64,000 bases of DNA from Tetranychus cinnabarinus. Taxonomy: Eukaryota; Arthropoda; Arachnida; Trombidiformes; Tetranychidae. A program made the translations under genes and the position numbers. The notes under the pieces were generated by a model that was not told where the DNA came from, did not search any database, and saw nothing but the letters and a program-made list of their open reading frames with translations. This document shows, in pieces, positions 48,558 through 59,860 of the stretch. Each line of letters starts with the position of its first letter. The first letter of the stretch is position 1. The stretch is from contig WHVY01000004.1 in NCBI GenBank assembly GCA_022266195.1, positions 8,139,501 to 8,203,500 of the forward strand, given 5' to 3'.

Positions 48558-49696
48558 ATGGCTTTGTGGTGTGATAGATATCGACCAACCAGTTTAAACA
48601 AGTTGGACTACAACAAAGAACAAGCTGATTATTTGAAACGTATGGTGAGTAACATTCATTGTTTTTGATTAATATGCTTATTGTAGTTAATGAATTATCA
48701 ATAATTTTTCCATTACAGATTAAAAGTAATGACTTTCCTCATCTTCTTGTCTATGGTGCACCAGGATCCGGCAAAAGAACTCGAGTCCAATGTATTCTTA
48801 GAGAAATTTATGGCCCTGGGGTGGATAAAACACGCATCGAGCATTTAACAATTGAAACACCTTCTAATAAAAAACTTGAACTCAATTCAATTGCCAGTAA
48901 TTATCATATTGAAGTTAATCCAAGTGATATTGGTATCCAAGATCGTCTAGTTGTGCAAGATGTTATGAAAAATATTGCTCAAAGTGGAGGTCTCGTGGAT
49001 AAAGTACCTTTCAAAGTAATTGTTATTTCGGAGGCGCATAAATTGTCTAAGGATGCTCAACACTCTCTCCGAAGGACCATGGAAAAGTATATTTCTACCT
49101 TGAGGCTAATAATGGTTGCTGATACGAGTTCAACTATTCTACCTCCTATAAAAAGTCGGTGTTTGTTACTACGTGTAGCTGCTCCTTCAACCGACAAAAT
49201 AAGTCAAATACTCGAATTCGTCGCAAAGAAAGAAAATTTTGACATATCTCCTAGCCTCATCCAGAAAATTGCCAAAGAATCTGAAAGAAATTTGCGACGT
49301 GCTTTGTTAATGATGGAAACAATGTACATCAATCAAAGTAAAGACATCATTAAACCATCATATGTCCTTTATATTCAAAGAATGGCTAAAAAAATGGTTG
49401 AAAATCCCTCCCTGGAAAAAGTTAAAGATATTAGAGAAGATTTTTATGAACTTGAACAACATCTCATTCCAGTGGACTTAATTTTCAAGGTGCTCATTCA
49501 TTCATTGCTACAGATTTGTGATAAACATTTGAGGGGTAAACTTATCCAACTGGCATCACATTATGAACATCAAATGAGAGTGGGAAGTAAACGAGTTCTA
49601 CATTTTGAAGCCTTTGTCGCTCATTTCATGGCAGCCTACCAAAAGTTCACGGAAGATAATATGATTGATGATGATGATGATCTGCTAGCAATGTAA
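48558..49696 (+). CDS. RFC3: replication factor C subunit 3
   Basis: Small subunit of the RFC clamp loader, an AAA+ ATPase that loads PCNA at primer ends in the nucleus. 354 residues (human about 356). Exons 48558-48644 (MALWCDRYRPTSLNKLDYNK...) and 48719-49696. Seen: Walker A GAPGSGKRT, the IASNYH.EVNPSD segment typical of RFC3, the SRC sensor region (PPIKSRCLLLRV), ALRRTMEKY-like HSLRRTMEKYIST, sensor 2 NLRRALLM and the conserved C-terminal HFEAFVAHFMAAYQKF. The acidic tail (DDDD) is slightly longer than usual. No paralogue in the window. It stands between two inverted family-U genes. Confidence 0.95.
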
Positions 49697-49989
49697 AAAA
49701 CTAAGTCAAAAGGGCAAATTATGATTGTCTGGGAAAAACGGCCGTTGATGAAATCTTCAATTCAAAACTTCAGTTTCACCAAAATCAACCATTCTCAAAG
49801 ATTTGGCAACTTCAACATTAGAAACAATCCGATCATTAATGATTCGTTTTTAATCATATCATTTACTGTTAAATTTTTGAAGAAAAACATCTTTGTTTCC
49901 ATTTAATTCAAATTGATCACAATAAAAGATACTTCAATAAATATAATTAGAAAATAAAATCCATCAGGATAAAACCCAATTGTCCTTCC

Positions 49990-50300
49990 TCGGGTAGAAT
50001 GAATTTCAGACTAACAGTCAATCGACAACTAAATTGTAGGTGGAGTTGCAAGTTTCTTACTTGAAATGACCATAATCCGAGAGAATCGCTGCAAATCGTT
50101 TAAGAGACTTCACTTTAGGAACAGCTTGATCGTTCTCTTCAACAGAATTTTCAGCAAATGGCACCCTCAATATCAAACAGCATGTATAAATACACACAAT
50201 ACAGATAATATTATCAAACGGAGGATTTAATCAGAGAGTTCAATTGCTCACCGAAAAAGCATCAGTTGAACTGAACTTTTTGCAATCCAAATAAAATTTA
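49990..50300 (-). pseudogene. ionotropic receptor fragment E
   Basis: Minus strand: a first-exon-like piece ending TDAFS with donor near 50255, the S1 exon (VPFAENSVEENDQAVPKVKSLKRFAAILSDYGHFK, about 50067-50166), an intron, and the start of the next exon (LKFILPEEGQLGF, about 49975-50013) before similarity stops. Same exon plan as IR-B at 3.5 kb but 40 kb away and truncated. It indicates that IR and U sequences were duplicated together or that this locus once held an IR gene. Confidence 0.6.
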
Positions 50301-50496
50301 TCGGATTCAACCTGAAAACAATGGAAACTACGAATAATTTGCAAAGTAAAATAACTGTCTTTTAATCATTAATGAATATAAATTATAAAAATGCTTTCAT
50401 GTTGAACTGATGTTCAGATGTTCCAATTTTTTATTTTTGAAGCAGAAGTTTTGATTTTAATCATGGCAACTCCAGTAAAGATGATGCAGCTTATTC

Positions 50497-51464
50497 TCAA
50501 CCATGAGTTCTCAGATAGAGTTGAGGTGGCACATAATCGACTAGCTGATGTGTAAATCTCTCAACTTGTTGGTGGCAATAACAAGTTCTGTAATAGTATT
50601 GCATGATATTGAATCTTCTATAAGCATTATGCCATGGCTCGAGAAAAATGAATCCATCAAACTGTGGCCACCTCGGTAAAACAAGAAAATCCTTCATTTG
50701 TGATTGTAAAACATCATCAGTTATAATTGCCTTAAATTTGTTCAAAATAGCTCTATTGTCCAAGTAATGACAAAAATGTCGAGTACATTCAGTTTCATCC
50801 ATGAATCTTTCTGGCACAAAAAAGTAACATATATAAAAATGCTTATTGTCATCACAGCGCAGCCATAGACAAAGACCAAAGTGTTCATTGCCATTCATGA
50901 GATTTGAAAGATTTTCTCTGTTAAATTCTAGCTGCTGATGAGTCCAATCAGGGGTCCTAAGGAAAGAAAAATTAATTAGATGAAATATAAATTTAAATTA
51001 TATTTAAACATTACTCGAGTTCAGGTTTTGCACGTTTATTGGTGAAAATCTGCTCTCGGTGATCACCCAAAATAACCGAAAAGACTGCAGTACATTCAAC
51101 TGGTATTCCTGATATTTCTGCAAGCTAAGAAATAACATAATTATTAATATAAAAAGAATAATTTAGAAACAATTCACAAAGTTTTAAACACAAACTTCTC
51201 ACTATGCTCATAAGGTATTCTTGATATTTCTTTGAGCTAAGGAACAATGCTGTGATGAAATTAACGATTATACTTACTCGGCTAAACACTTGTTGTATAT
51301 ATGCTTGACTTGTATCCGTCCAGTCAATCACAATGTCATGATAATCTTCACCTGATAGCTTTGCTTTGATCACAGCTAGGAATGCTTTTTATAGGTAATT
51401 AGTCAACTAATCGATCAACATAAATAAACTTACTTTGTTCAGAATTGATATTCTCAGCACTCAT
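50497..51464 (-). CDS. family U copy U13
   Basis: Intact 232-residue member, start 51464 (MSAENINSEQ), exon 4 50956-50497. Closely related to U12 (same PQFDGFIFLEPWHNAYRRFNIM region, VECTAVFSVILGDHREQIF linker, KRAKPELE). The ubiquitin-like part has AYIQQVFSR in place of AYEQQVFSR. Tail LYLRTHG. The upstream element is present but is the most eroded of all (51555-51650). Confidence 0.7.
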
Positions 51465-51649
51465 TTTGAGATATGATTAGCAAACATGAAATAACCACAA
51501 TGGCAGTTAGTATTGTTGTAGAATCACAGTAACTTTGTTCAGTAAAATGGATTTCAAGCGTGTCTTTAAAAGGGTTGAAAGTTAAGTTTTCGAAATTTCA
51601 TATCTTTTCTGACCAGTTAAACCAGTTTTGGCCTATTCTATTTGTAGCG

Positions 51650-52040
51650 CCATTTTCGTATTAAAAAAGATACTTGTAATAGGGTTGGACCAAAAAACCA
51701 AAACGACCAAAAGCAAGATAAACGTTGATAAATTGCAAAAAAGTGATCGATCTTTGATGCTTATCAACAATTTTTACCGACAAAAACTGAGTTTAAGCTC
51801 GGTAAATCTTACGGTCACAGAATGGTTGAGGTTTAACCGAATGATTTTGTTTCACAGAAAACAAAAATTTTGAACGAAACAAATGCATTTTCTGGTTGAC
51901 CATCAAAAGTTGATCAGTGAAAAGAGTTTCAAAAATCTTGTTCCGAAATCGTACATAACGCGATCGAAGTTTAAACTTTGAACTTGATTTAATCAATGCA
52001 AAACTAAGTTTAATGACTCAAATATGCAATAATAGTTCAC
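51650..52040. other. intergenic, possible old dispersed repeat
   Basis: About 51760-51990 resembles 8640-8850 (see there). Overlapping frames on both strands are not convincing genes. Confidence 0.3.
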
Positions 52041-52099
52041 AAATATATCATGCGCGCCGCTGCTTCACTGACTATTCATGAATTAACAGAGCAACATAA

Positions 52100-52381
52100 A
52101 TGTCGTTGACATTCATTGATAATAAAGTGTCAGACGTGAAAACAATTGGAGGAAAAGTCGTTTCATAAAACGATCAGTCAGATTTGAAAGAAACGTTAAA
52201 GATTTTGAGAGAAAAGGAAGAGATACAATGGAATGTGTCAAGTTTGTTTCAAGCTTCAGAAATGCATTGTCAATTGTTAATTAATCAACACCCAGTTCCA
52301 TCCACAGAAAAGTTAACATTTCTTTTGGTTAAAAAATTGGGTAAGGAAAATATTTTAAATGCAGATCACTTCATTAGATGA
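52100..52381 (+). CDS. small unidentified protein, structure uncertain
   Basis: An ATG at 52100 opens MSLTFIDNKVSDVKTIGGKVVS and meets TAA at 52166. The same frame then stays open to 52381 with protein-like composition (SDLKETLKILREKEEIQW, SSLFQASEMHCQLL, KLTFLLVKKLG, NADHFIR). A 42-nt intron (52136-52177, GTGAAA...GATCAG) would remove the stop and keep frame, giving about 80 residues, predicted helical. Otherwise it is a nonsense-mutated relic. Not recognised. It is convergent with aftiphilin, whose stop codon is only 57 nt away. Confidence 0.35.
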
Positions 52382-52437
52382 TTAATTAGCAGTTTATACA
52401 CGTAAAACACTTATGGTCTGTTTATCTAGGTCTTTTA

Positions 52438-53843
52438 TTAAAGAAGGATTAACCAGTCTTTTTCGAGAGGATTTGTTAAACCACTTGAATTCCAATCAAA
52501 ACTTGCTTCCGGAATAGTTGAGGCACTTTGTTCTTGCTTCTCTAGACTATTCATTGGATCCTGAGACATTTGTTGAGATATTTGAGGCTCTAATGGTATT
52601 ATCGAAGGTAATAAAGGCGTTGGCTGGAGAATCGTCAGCTTGGATGGTATAAGAGGAGTTGAAATGTCCCTTAAACCAGGCATTTGCTGCTGAAAAGGAA
52701 AAAAGAATGAAAAAAATAATCAGAATTTCAGCGATATTCAAGTTAGAAAAATTATACAAGGAAAAAAACAATCAAGGAAACTGTAGACGTAAATTGAAAT
52801 TTCTTACAATATTTCGAGAGTCAATTTTAAGAGATCGGAGAAAAACTTGGAATGTGTGAGATGATTCCCAATTCAATTTGAGTGAAGCTGCTTCTTCCCA
52901 ATTGATCAGTGATTGCCACATTTTATAGCTATAATTAGAGAATAAAATTCATTAGTTAGATATAATCGAAAGTAAGTGTCCTTGGGAGAAAGGCATGTTA
53001 TTGGGTTGAATTTATTTTCTGAGAGGAAGGTGCACATCACAATGGACGGCATGGCAATGAACAGGTAGTTTTAGTTACAAAATGGGAAAAACTTGCCAAT
53101 CCAATTTATTCATACCTTTGAGATGTTTTATCAGCAAAAAAATTTGTTGGAATAATTTTATTGCTTTCATCTGGCATACCCTTGGCAAAAGATTGACAAA
53201 CAATGGATGATAAAGGTGAATGCGATGCTGAATAATTAACTGAGCTTGATTCATCTTCCATAGAAGGTGAAAATTCTAGCGTATCAGAGGATAAAACAGT
53301 TTGCTTTATTGATCTAGAGGTTTCTTCATTATCAATCACCGGGCTTGCTTCTTGGAAATTGGCAAAATCACCAAAATCGTCATCCTCTTCAACTTTAATA
53401 GCTTCATGCTCCAATTTATTTTCAATCTTATTATTGGCAGAAAGGTTTAAATCTTTTTCTTTTATACAGTCTGTTGTTAGATTTGGTTCATCATTGCTTT
53501 TGAAATCGGAAAAATCTCCAAAATCATCGTCGTCCATACTTTTATTATTTTCACAACTGCCACTCTGGAAATATGCAAAATCTCCAAAGTCATCGTTATT
53601 AAGTCCTATTTGTTGTTCGGTTTCTAGTCCACCATTATCACTATTATATTTGTACCCTTCATTTGTACTAGTTTGAAAGAACGTGAACTCGCCAAAATCG
53701 TCATCTATGGTCTTATTATTTTGGAAATCAGTGAAATCACCGAAATCATCGTCATTGTTGTAATGAACACTTTGAAAATCATCAGATTGTTTACTTCCAT
53801 TTGTAGCATCAATAGAGTTCATAATTGGTTGAATTGTGAGCAT
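52438..53843 (-). CDS. aftiphilin-type clathrin/AP adaptor accessory protein
   Basis: Minus strand, three exons: 53843-53116, 52928-52808, 52689-52438; about 365 residues, shorter than vertebrate aftiphilin. Acts with AP-1/clathrin in trans-Golgi/endosome traffic. Exon 1 holds at least five acidic DDFGDF-type repeats (DDDFGDFTDFQ, DDDFGEFTFFQ, NDDFGDFAYFQ, DDDDFGDFSDF, DDDFGDFANFQ), the FGxF/DFG motifs that bind gamma-ear and alpha-ear domains. Exon 2 reads YKMWQSLINWEEAASLKLNW followed by ESSHTFQVFLRSLKIDSRNI, matching the aftiphilin C-terminal clathrin-binding region (W.ES....F..SL.ID..NI). Exon 3 contains FDWNSSGLTNPL, also diagnostic. Named by motifs. Confidence 0.8.
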
Positions 53844-55085
53844 AACTGGTTTACCTCAATATGTTATTTTGAGTGAAACTATTTGAAGACTGGCCAGACT
53901 CGGTTAAATTTAAACAGATGTGGGATAAAATTAAAAAAGTCAGCATAAATGCATAGGCAACTGGGCAATCAAACAAAGCATAGGTGATACTTCTTGGTTT
54001 TCCTTGAAATTGTCATGTTAACACGTACTTTGAACATAGAAGATACAATATTTACTTGATGATCAAAATGATTGATTTAGCTGGTTAACTTTCGACATGA
54101 CACATAAGTTAACCAGGTGGACTGGAGAAATCTTGACGATTCTGTTGTTATTGCTTTATGGCTAGCCCGTTGAGCATAAATAAATCTTGATGATAAGACA
54201 AGGAAGATAATAAAAGGACAATTCAGAGCACAAGTAAGCAAAAAGAAGAGCCAATAGACTAGTAAACCTTGTACAATTAATTAAATCACAGTTTTTTTTG
54301 TTGCTTCAGCATTTTTAACAAGTTATTTGATCATTAGAACAATCTGTAAATAAAAAATATGGAGACTGTTTCTCTTTCAATTAAGGTATCTTCAAAAAGC
54401 TGATAACGATCAAGATTAAATCACAAATTATACAATGACTTAAGAAGGTACTAATCAACAGGAGCTGTTGATGATGGTATGATGGTGATGTTGATGATGA
54501 TGAAGACGATGATATTCGCATCACCAGGGAACAGCTGAATAAAAAGCAAAGTACCTTTTACGCTGATTTTGCTCCATTCTGATTCTCATTCAGCTTCTAC
54601 AGAAGTCAGCTTCAGTCAGAAATAAATCTGACTGGTTACATGAGTAACTAATAGATGGCTTTACGTAAGCATCAAAATTAACTTTACAATTAAAATTAAA
54701 CTATTAATCATTAACCAACTATAAAGTAATTCATTGATTAAAAAGTAATCAACTTTACCCTTTGACTTCAACAGGTAAACAAATAATTGCATTTAATAAT
54801 ATTAATTGTCCAGAAAATGATCTTTTCTTGTTGATGAAAAATTTTGTTTTGTTCTAAATACGATAGATGGCGATAAAGCTGCTGTGTTTTCTATTGTGTC
54901 TTTTTTTTATGTTGTGTAAAATCTTTTTTTCATGAAAATTATTTCTTCGTCGGAGTGTTTTTTTAATTGGGTGTAAAATTTTGTTCAAAATTGTAATTAC
55001 ATTTATCTGTTACTTGTCCATTAGATTACCGTGTTGAACTAAACAGCGATGATATTATTTCTGGTGAATGTTTAACTGGTAGGAA
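53844..55085. other. divergent intergenic region
   Basis: Between the aftiphilin-type gene (-) and the CTTNBP2-type gene (+). Contains a GAT/GATGAT-rich simple repeat near 54470-54515 and T-runs near 54295 and 54900. No gene seen; probable promoters. Confidence 0.45.
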
Positions 55086-55175
55086 ATGGCAGATGATGGT
55101 CAAGGGGCTGTGACCAAACCAATAGAGACAGTAACAAGCCCGGGCACTTTTGTGGGAACAAGTGGAACTTCATAA
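55086..55175 (+). promoter_or_regulatory. upstream ORF of 29 codons in the CTTNBP2-like leader
   Basis: ATG at 55086 opens a frame (MADDGQGAVTKPIETVTSPG...) ending in TAA at 55173-55175, 62 nt before the main start. If the leader is unspliced here, it would be translated first and could dampen main-frame initiation. Alternatively it is part of an alternative upstream coding exon. Confidence 0.35.
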
Positions 55176-55237
55176 TTTAAACTGTGGATTATTACCAAAA
55201 CATTTGAAATACATTATCGATTTTAAATTTTAATCCA

Positions 55238-58200
55238 ATGACAATGACATCGAAGCCTGTAAATAAAGTCTCTGTGGCCAGTAAAGCAGATTTGCTTCGT
55301 GTTTTATGTACCCTGGAAGGTGAGCTTCAAGCAAAAGAAATTGTGATTAGTATACTCAAGACGGAACAAGTCCGTAGACTTTTACATCCTTGCTACAATA
55401 AACGGAGATGGGTTCAACCTAATTCAAAATTGTCAACCAACACCATAATCCCAAATAATCGAGCTCTCAAATGCAAACAAGATTCATCGCAACAGCAACA
55501 GCTACAACAGCAGCAGCAACAACAACAACAAGTTCACAATTCCGTTCAGTTAAATATTGATCCATCTGATCCTTTTGTAGCTCTATTAAGAGATACTTAC
55601 TGTGCATATGATCCTTCATTTGATGAAAACTCAACCAAATTAATTTATAATCTTCAATATCAAAATTTAAGGACCCTTATAGACCATCAAAGGAGAGTGA
55701 GAAAATTTTTAGAATCTCAGATTGCTGATTGGGAATCCAAGTATAAAGCCTGTTGGCAGGAATTAGAAAATGAAAGATTGAAAAGTGAAAAATATGAAAG
55801 AGATAAAATGATTAACCGGATCGAGCAACTAGAAAGGGAAAATGATGCTCTCAAGCAAGATGTGAAAAATGTTCAAAGTGAATTAGATAAGGAAAAAGAA
55901 CGTGAAAAGTCAATGGTAATGTGTTTAATCACTGAGCGTAAAGAATTGATTTGCTGTTTAATTGAACACGAACAACGTAATGCTGCTCTAATCGACATGC
56001 TGACCGCTGAACAATGTAGAGCAGCTGAAATGAGTGAGGATTTGGAAGAAGAATCTAAAAGATCACTCCAAATGGAATCTGAATTGGAAAGGTTATCAGC
56101 AAGCTTCGAGAAATCAAAATCCATGTTGATGGATAAAATAAATACATTAGAAAATAAGAGTACCAAATTGGAAGAGGAAAATGATAAATTAAAAAAGGAA
56201 TTGGAAGCAATCAAATCAAAAAGGATAGCCCAATTAGGAGAAGGTGTACGAGCAACAATTGTTACTGTCAACTCAACGGACCACAAGTAAGTCATTTTTG
56301 TCAAAAAATAGATCGGAAGGTGTTAGTATTTTTATCAACATGACTATTTGTTTATCAATCAATGGAAACAAAAACAGTTTATTCAAAATTTTCCAAATTT
56401 GTCGATAAGCATGACAAATGTTGAATTTGTACCTCTAGTAATTATGTTTACCATTTTCCATCATTTCAAATTTTCTCTTCTCTTCTACCATAATTGTATT
56501 CCAATTTTCAAATCGATTTCCCTGAAATGCATGATTGCAAATAGTTTTCATTCACTATGTTTGTGACTATATCAATTAGTTTAGTTTTCATTATTAGATG
56601 TTAATGTATCAATTTGTTTTTGCATTTTCCAATATTACGTAAATGGCGAAGCTAATATCCGTAGTTAATCTCATTTTATCGTTTCTAACCTCACGCCTTC
56701 TAATACTTCCATACTCAATTTAATTATCTTAAACTATTAACACTCTTGAAATGCAAAGTCCTTTTTTCTCATCATAAGTGGCTGATAATTTTCATGAGCT
56801 TCAAAACATCAGATTATTCAAATTTTGATTCTGTCCATGTTAAGGCGTTTTTGTTAGTAGATCCGCTCTTTTATCCCAATTTCATACGCAATAAGTATAT
56901 CTTATATCATTCAATACTAATTTGAATAGCATACAATTATTCAATATTATGAAAATTTTTGTGCTCATTAACCAGTTAGTCTTTCCTTGCAAAACTGAAG
57001 TAGTAACTCTATCAAAATTGTCACTTCTAATTAATTTTCAAGCTTATGTTCATGTTCTCAGATTGATATTTCACAAAAATATGACCATAAAATATTGTCC
57101 CTGTCAATCACAGTTTATGTATAACTTCAGGCATTTCATTCTGAATTTGCTCATATATTATATTCTTCATTATTTCCATGTTTTCCCATACACATCTTCA
57201 ATATTTGAAGCAGATTCCTTAATAACTCTGAACAATGAAATGAGTTTATTCTCCAAAATTGTTGATGTAATCTGCTTCATAATAAGCAATTTTTAATTGA
57301 CTAACATCATAGATTTTAAGTTTCTTTTCGTGAATTCTGGCAATATTGCTTATTTTTTACTCCTTTGATTTAAATTTCCATGATTCATTCATTCTGTTCA
57401 GCTTCCTAAACATTCCAATAGCATTAGGCTCACAAAAATTCAATCAAATTCGCTCATTTATTTAAGAATCTATAATCACAATTAATTTCAGTTGATTTAC
57501 CGGCAACAAAGAATTGAAAGTAAAATTGTTAAAATCATCAAAAACTGACCCACGATTTTCATTTTTTTATCAATATGTCCATCAATCCTTCATACTTTCC
57601 TTAAACCTCTTCCTATCTAATGATAAATCATCTGTCAGTTCATCGTTAATGAGATATCCTGCTTTGTGTATACGTTTACAAACTTTTCATCATCTTATGT
57701 TGTTTTTTTACTTACACCAACAATCGGTGCTTTATCACTTACACTTGATTTTCGTTGAGTTCAACCATCTTTGGTTAGAGTTTTGTTTTATCAACAAAAT
57801 TGGCTTACTCTTCAACCATCTTCTTGATTATCTTCCTTATCTTCCTCCTTATTCCTTCTTTCCGTGCTTTCCTTTCTTCAGTTGCTTGGTAATTAAGTGT
57901 GATACAATTCTTATGATTATATACCCTTGAATTTAAATGATCGCATTACCATCTTTCCATGCTCATTACATGCATGTTCATCTTTTTTTTGAGCTTCTGG
58001 TATTTCAAATGTTCCGATATTTAGTTGAGCAAAGAATCGGAACCGCAAATCCATCACGTCGTTGGCAGTGTAAAGGCCTTTAAACGTTGTAATCTGTAAT
58101 CTTTGCTCAGAGTTTCTTCTGTTAGTTTCAAGTTTGAAATCATTGATCTAAATGATTTTAAAAAGACTCCGAGATCTTTAACCTTGATCATATATTGTTT

Positions 58201-59860
58201 AAGATATGTAATTATCATTATGTTGCACATTTTCCACTATTCATAATCTTGCTTAATCTAAATTCACACGATTTAAGATTCAAATCAAGTATAAGAATTA
58301 AATTGTCTCGTAATTTCGTCTTGTAATCTATTCCATAATTCAATTAAAACCAAGTTAATCTCATATTGATCTTGGTGAATTCAATAATTATGTTTACTCA
58401 GTAAAATATCTATATTTGTCAACCGAAATTGCATTTCTTATTTGTTTTCTTGCAAATCAATATTGAGTTAATATTATTCAATGGTAATGCAATACATAAT
58501 AGTGTTTATAAATTATACTTTTTACTATCAATCGACTGATCATTTAGATAACTTATAGTGAAATTAAGATTTTTTGTTTGAACCTTAAACATTAAACTCC
58601 ATTTAATATAATTATGCGCAATAAAACTATAAGTTATAATTCCAATAATTTATTTCTTGTTAACTAAAATTATTATGTTTTGTCTTTATCAAACAGGGTA
58701 GTGCCAAGCATTACATCTTCTCCAGCAGCTCTGAATCAATCAAAGGTGAACATTGCCCGACCATTGAGTCCTAGTCGGGCAATTACATCTGTTTCGACTC
58801 CAATCTCTGGTTCAACCAGTTCTGTCCTGGTAACAGGCTCAACTGTTAGCCCTAAATCAACTGTTGCTGGTCAAGTTTCAACAGTATCATCAACATCAAC
58901 TTCATCTTATGCAGTTATACAACCAATTTTGAAAAGTGGAACGAATAGTTCACCAGTGGTCGCTAATCCGATCACACCCACGCCACCCTCTGGTCCTCCA
59001 CCTCCATTACCTAAGACAACCTCAGTACTCTCACTAGCAACCACAACAGCAACAAACTCTACAGCTCAAACAGTTACAGCTTTCCAAAACATGACTTACA
59101 ACATGGAAACAGTCACTCAACCTGTAATCTCTAAATCCTCAGCAGGTAAGCTTCGCATTTGAAATTTTTGCCTAAATTCTGTTTCTTAATTATTCTAATT
59201 GTTTTCATTTTTTCCTTTTCAGTCACTCAACAATCTCCTAATGCAACAGCGCAACCTAACCGCACTGTTACTCCTGGTAAAGTTATGATTGCAAGTGGAA
59301 GTCCACAAGCACCGGTTCAAAAGAAGCTTTCAACTGGTCCAGTTGCGGGAACTGGATCTGGTACTAGTCCGGTATTTCGTGGAGCACCTCCTCCTATACC
59401 GCCAAATAAACCCATTCTCCCTGCAAACGCACTGAAAGAACGAAGCAAAGAAATACAACAAGCCACTGTTCGAGCTAAAATGATGACCGCCAAATCAATA
59501 ACTCCCCTTCCCTCCTCCACACCTGTACCTGTTCAAGGTGAGCCCGTCGTAAATGACAAGCCTTCCTCTTCTGCTCTGACTAACTCGGTGGTGGTTAATG
59601 GTACAATCAAAAGACAAGATAAATCCTTAATGCTTTCAAACTCTTCCAATTCAACTGAACAAGGGCCTGGAGAAAATAATTTGAATAATGTTTCATTGAA
59701 AAATGCTAGCAATGGGTGCAACGATACTACTTCTGACACTTCAGATGATTCAGTTAATCATCAAAATGAAGAGTTTACTAATGTTGAAATGATTAGTCAA
59801 GAGATCGCTGATTTTCAGCAGCTTTTAGGTTCGATGGTTGAAAAGAGTATTATTGGTTGA
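55238..59860 (+). CDS. CTTNBP2/CTTNBP2NL-type protein
   Basis: Exons 55238-56286, 58697-59145, 59223-59860 with a 2.4 kb intron 1; about 711 residues. The family (cortactin-binding protein 2 and its N-terminal-like paralogue) associates with cortactin and the STRIPAK phosphatase complex at the actin cytoskeleton. Seen: N-terminal domain (ADLLRVLCTLEGELQAKEIV, close to the family's ELL.L.SILEGELEARD), a glutamine run at about 55488-55532 inserted in it, a long coiled coil (residues about 150-340), then a Ser/Thr/Pro-rich disordered region with PPPIPPNKP near 59390-59410, which matches the conserved proline motif of CTTNBP2NL. The frame is kept at both junctions. The C-terminus may alternatively splice to 60583 (see findings). 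Confidence 0.8.
56287..58696. other. large intron 1 of the CTTNBP2-type gene
   Basis: 2.4 kb, by far the longest intron in the window. T-rich; the frames inside (56348-56566, 56922-57296, 57514-57930) are hydrophobic, low-complexity by-products of T-richness rather than genes. No transposon ends found. Confidence 0.5.

Noticed and set aside
56348..57930. Three hydrophobic frames that could look like membrane proteins
   Set aside because: They sit in the T-rich intron 1 of the CTTNBP2-type gene; no conserved motifs, and hydrophobicity follows from T-richness.
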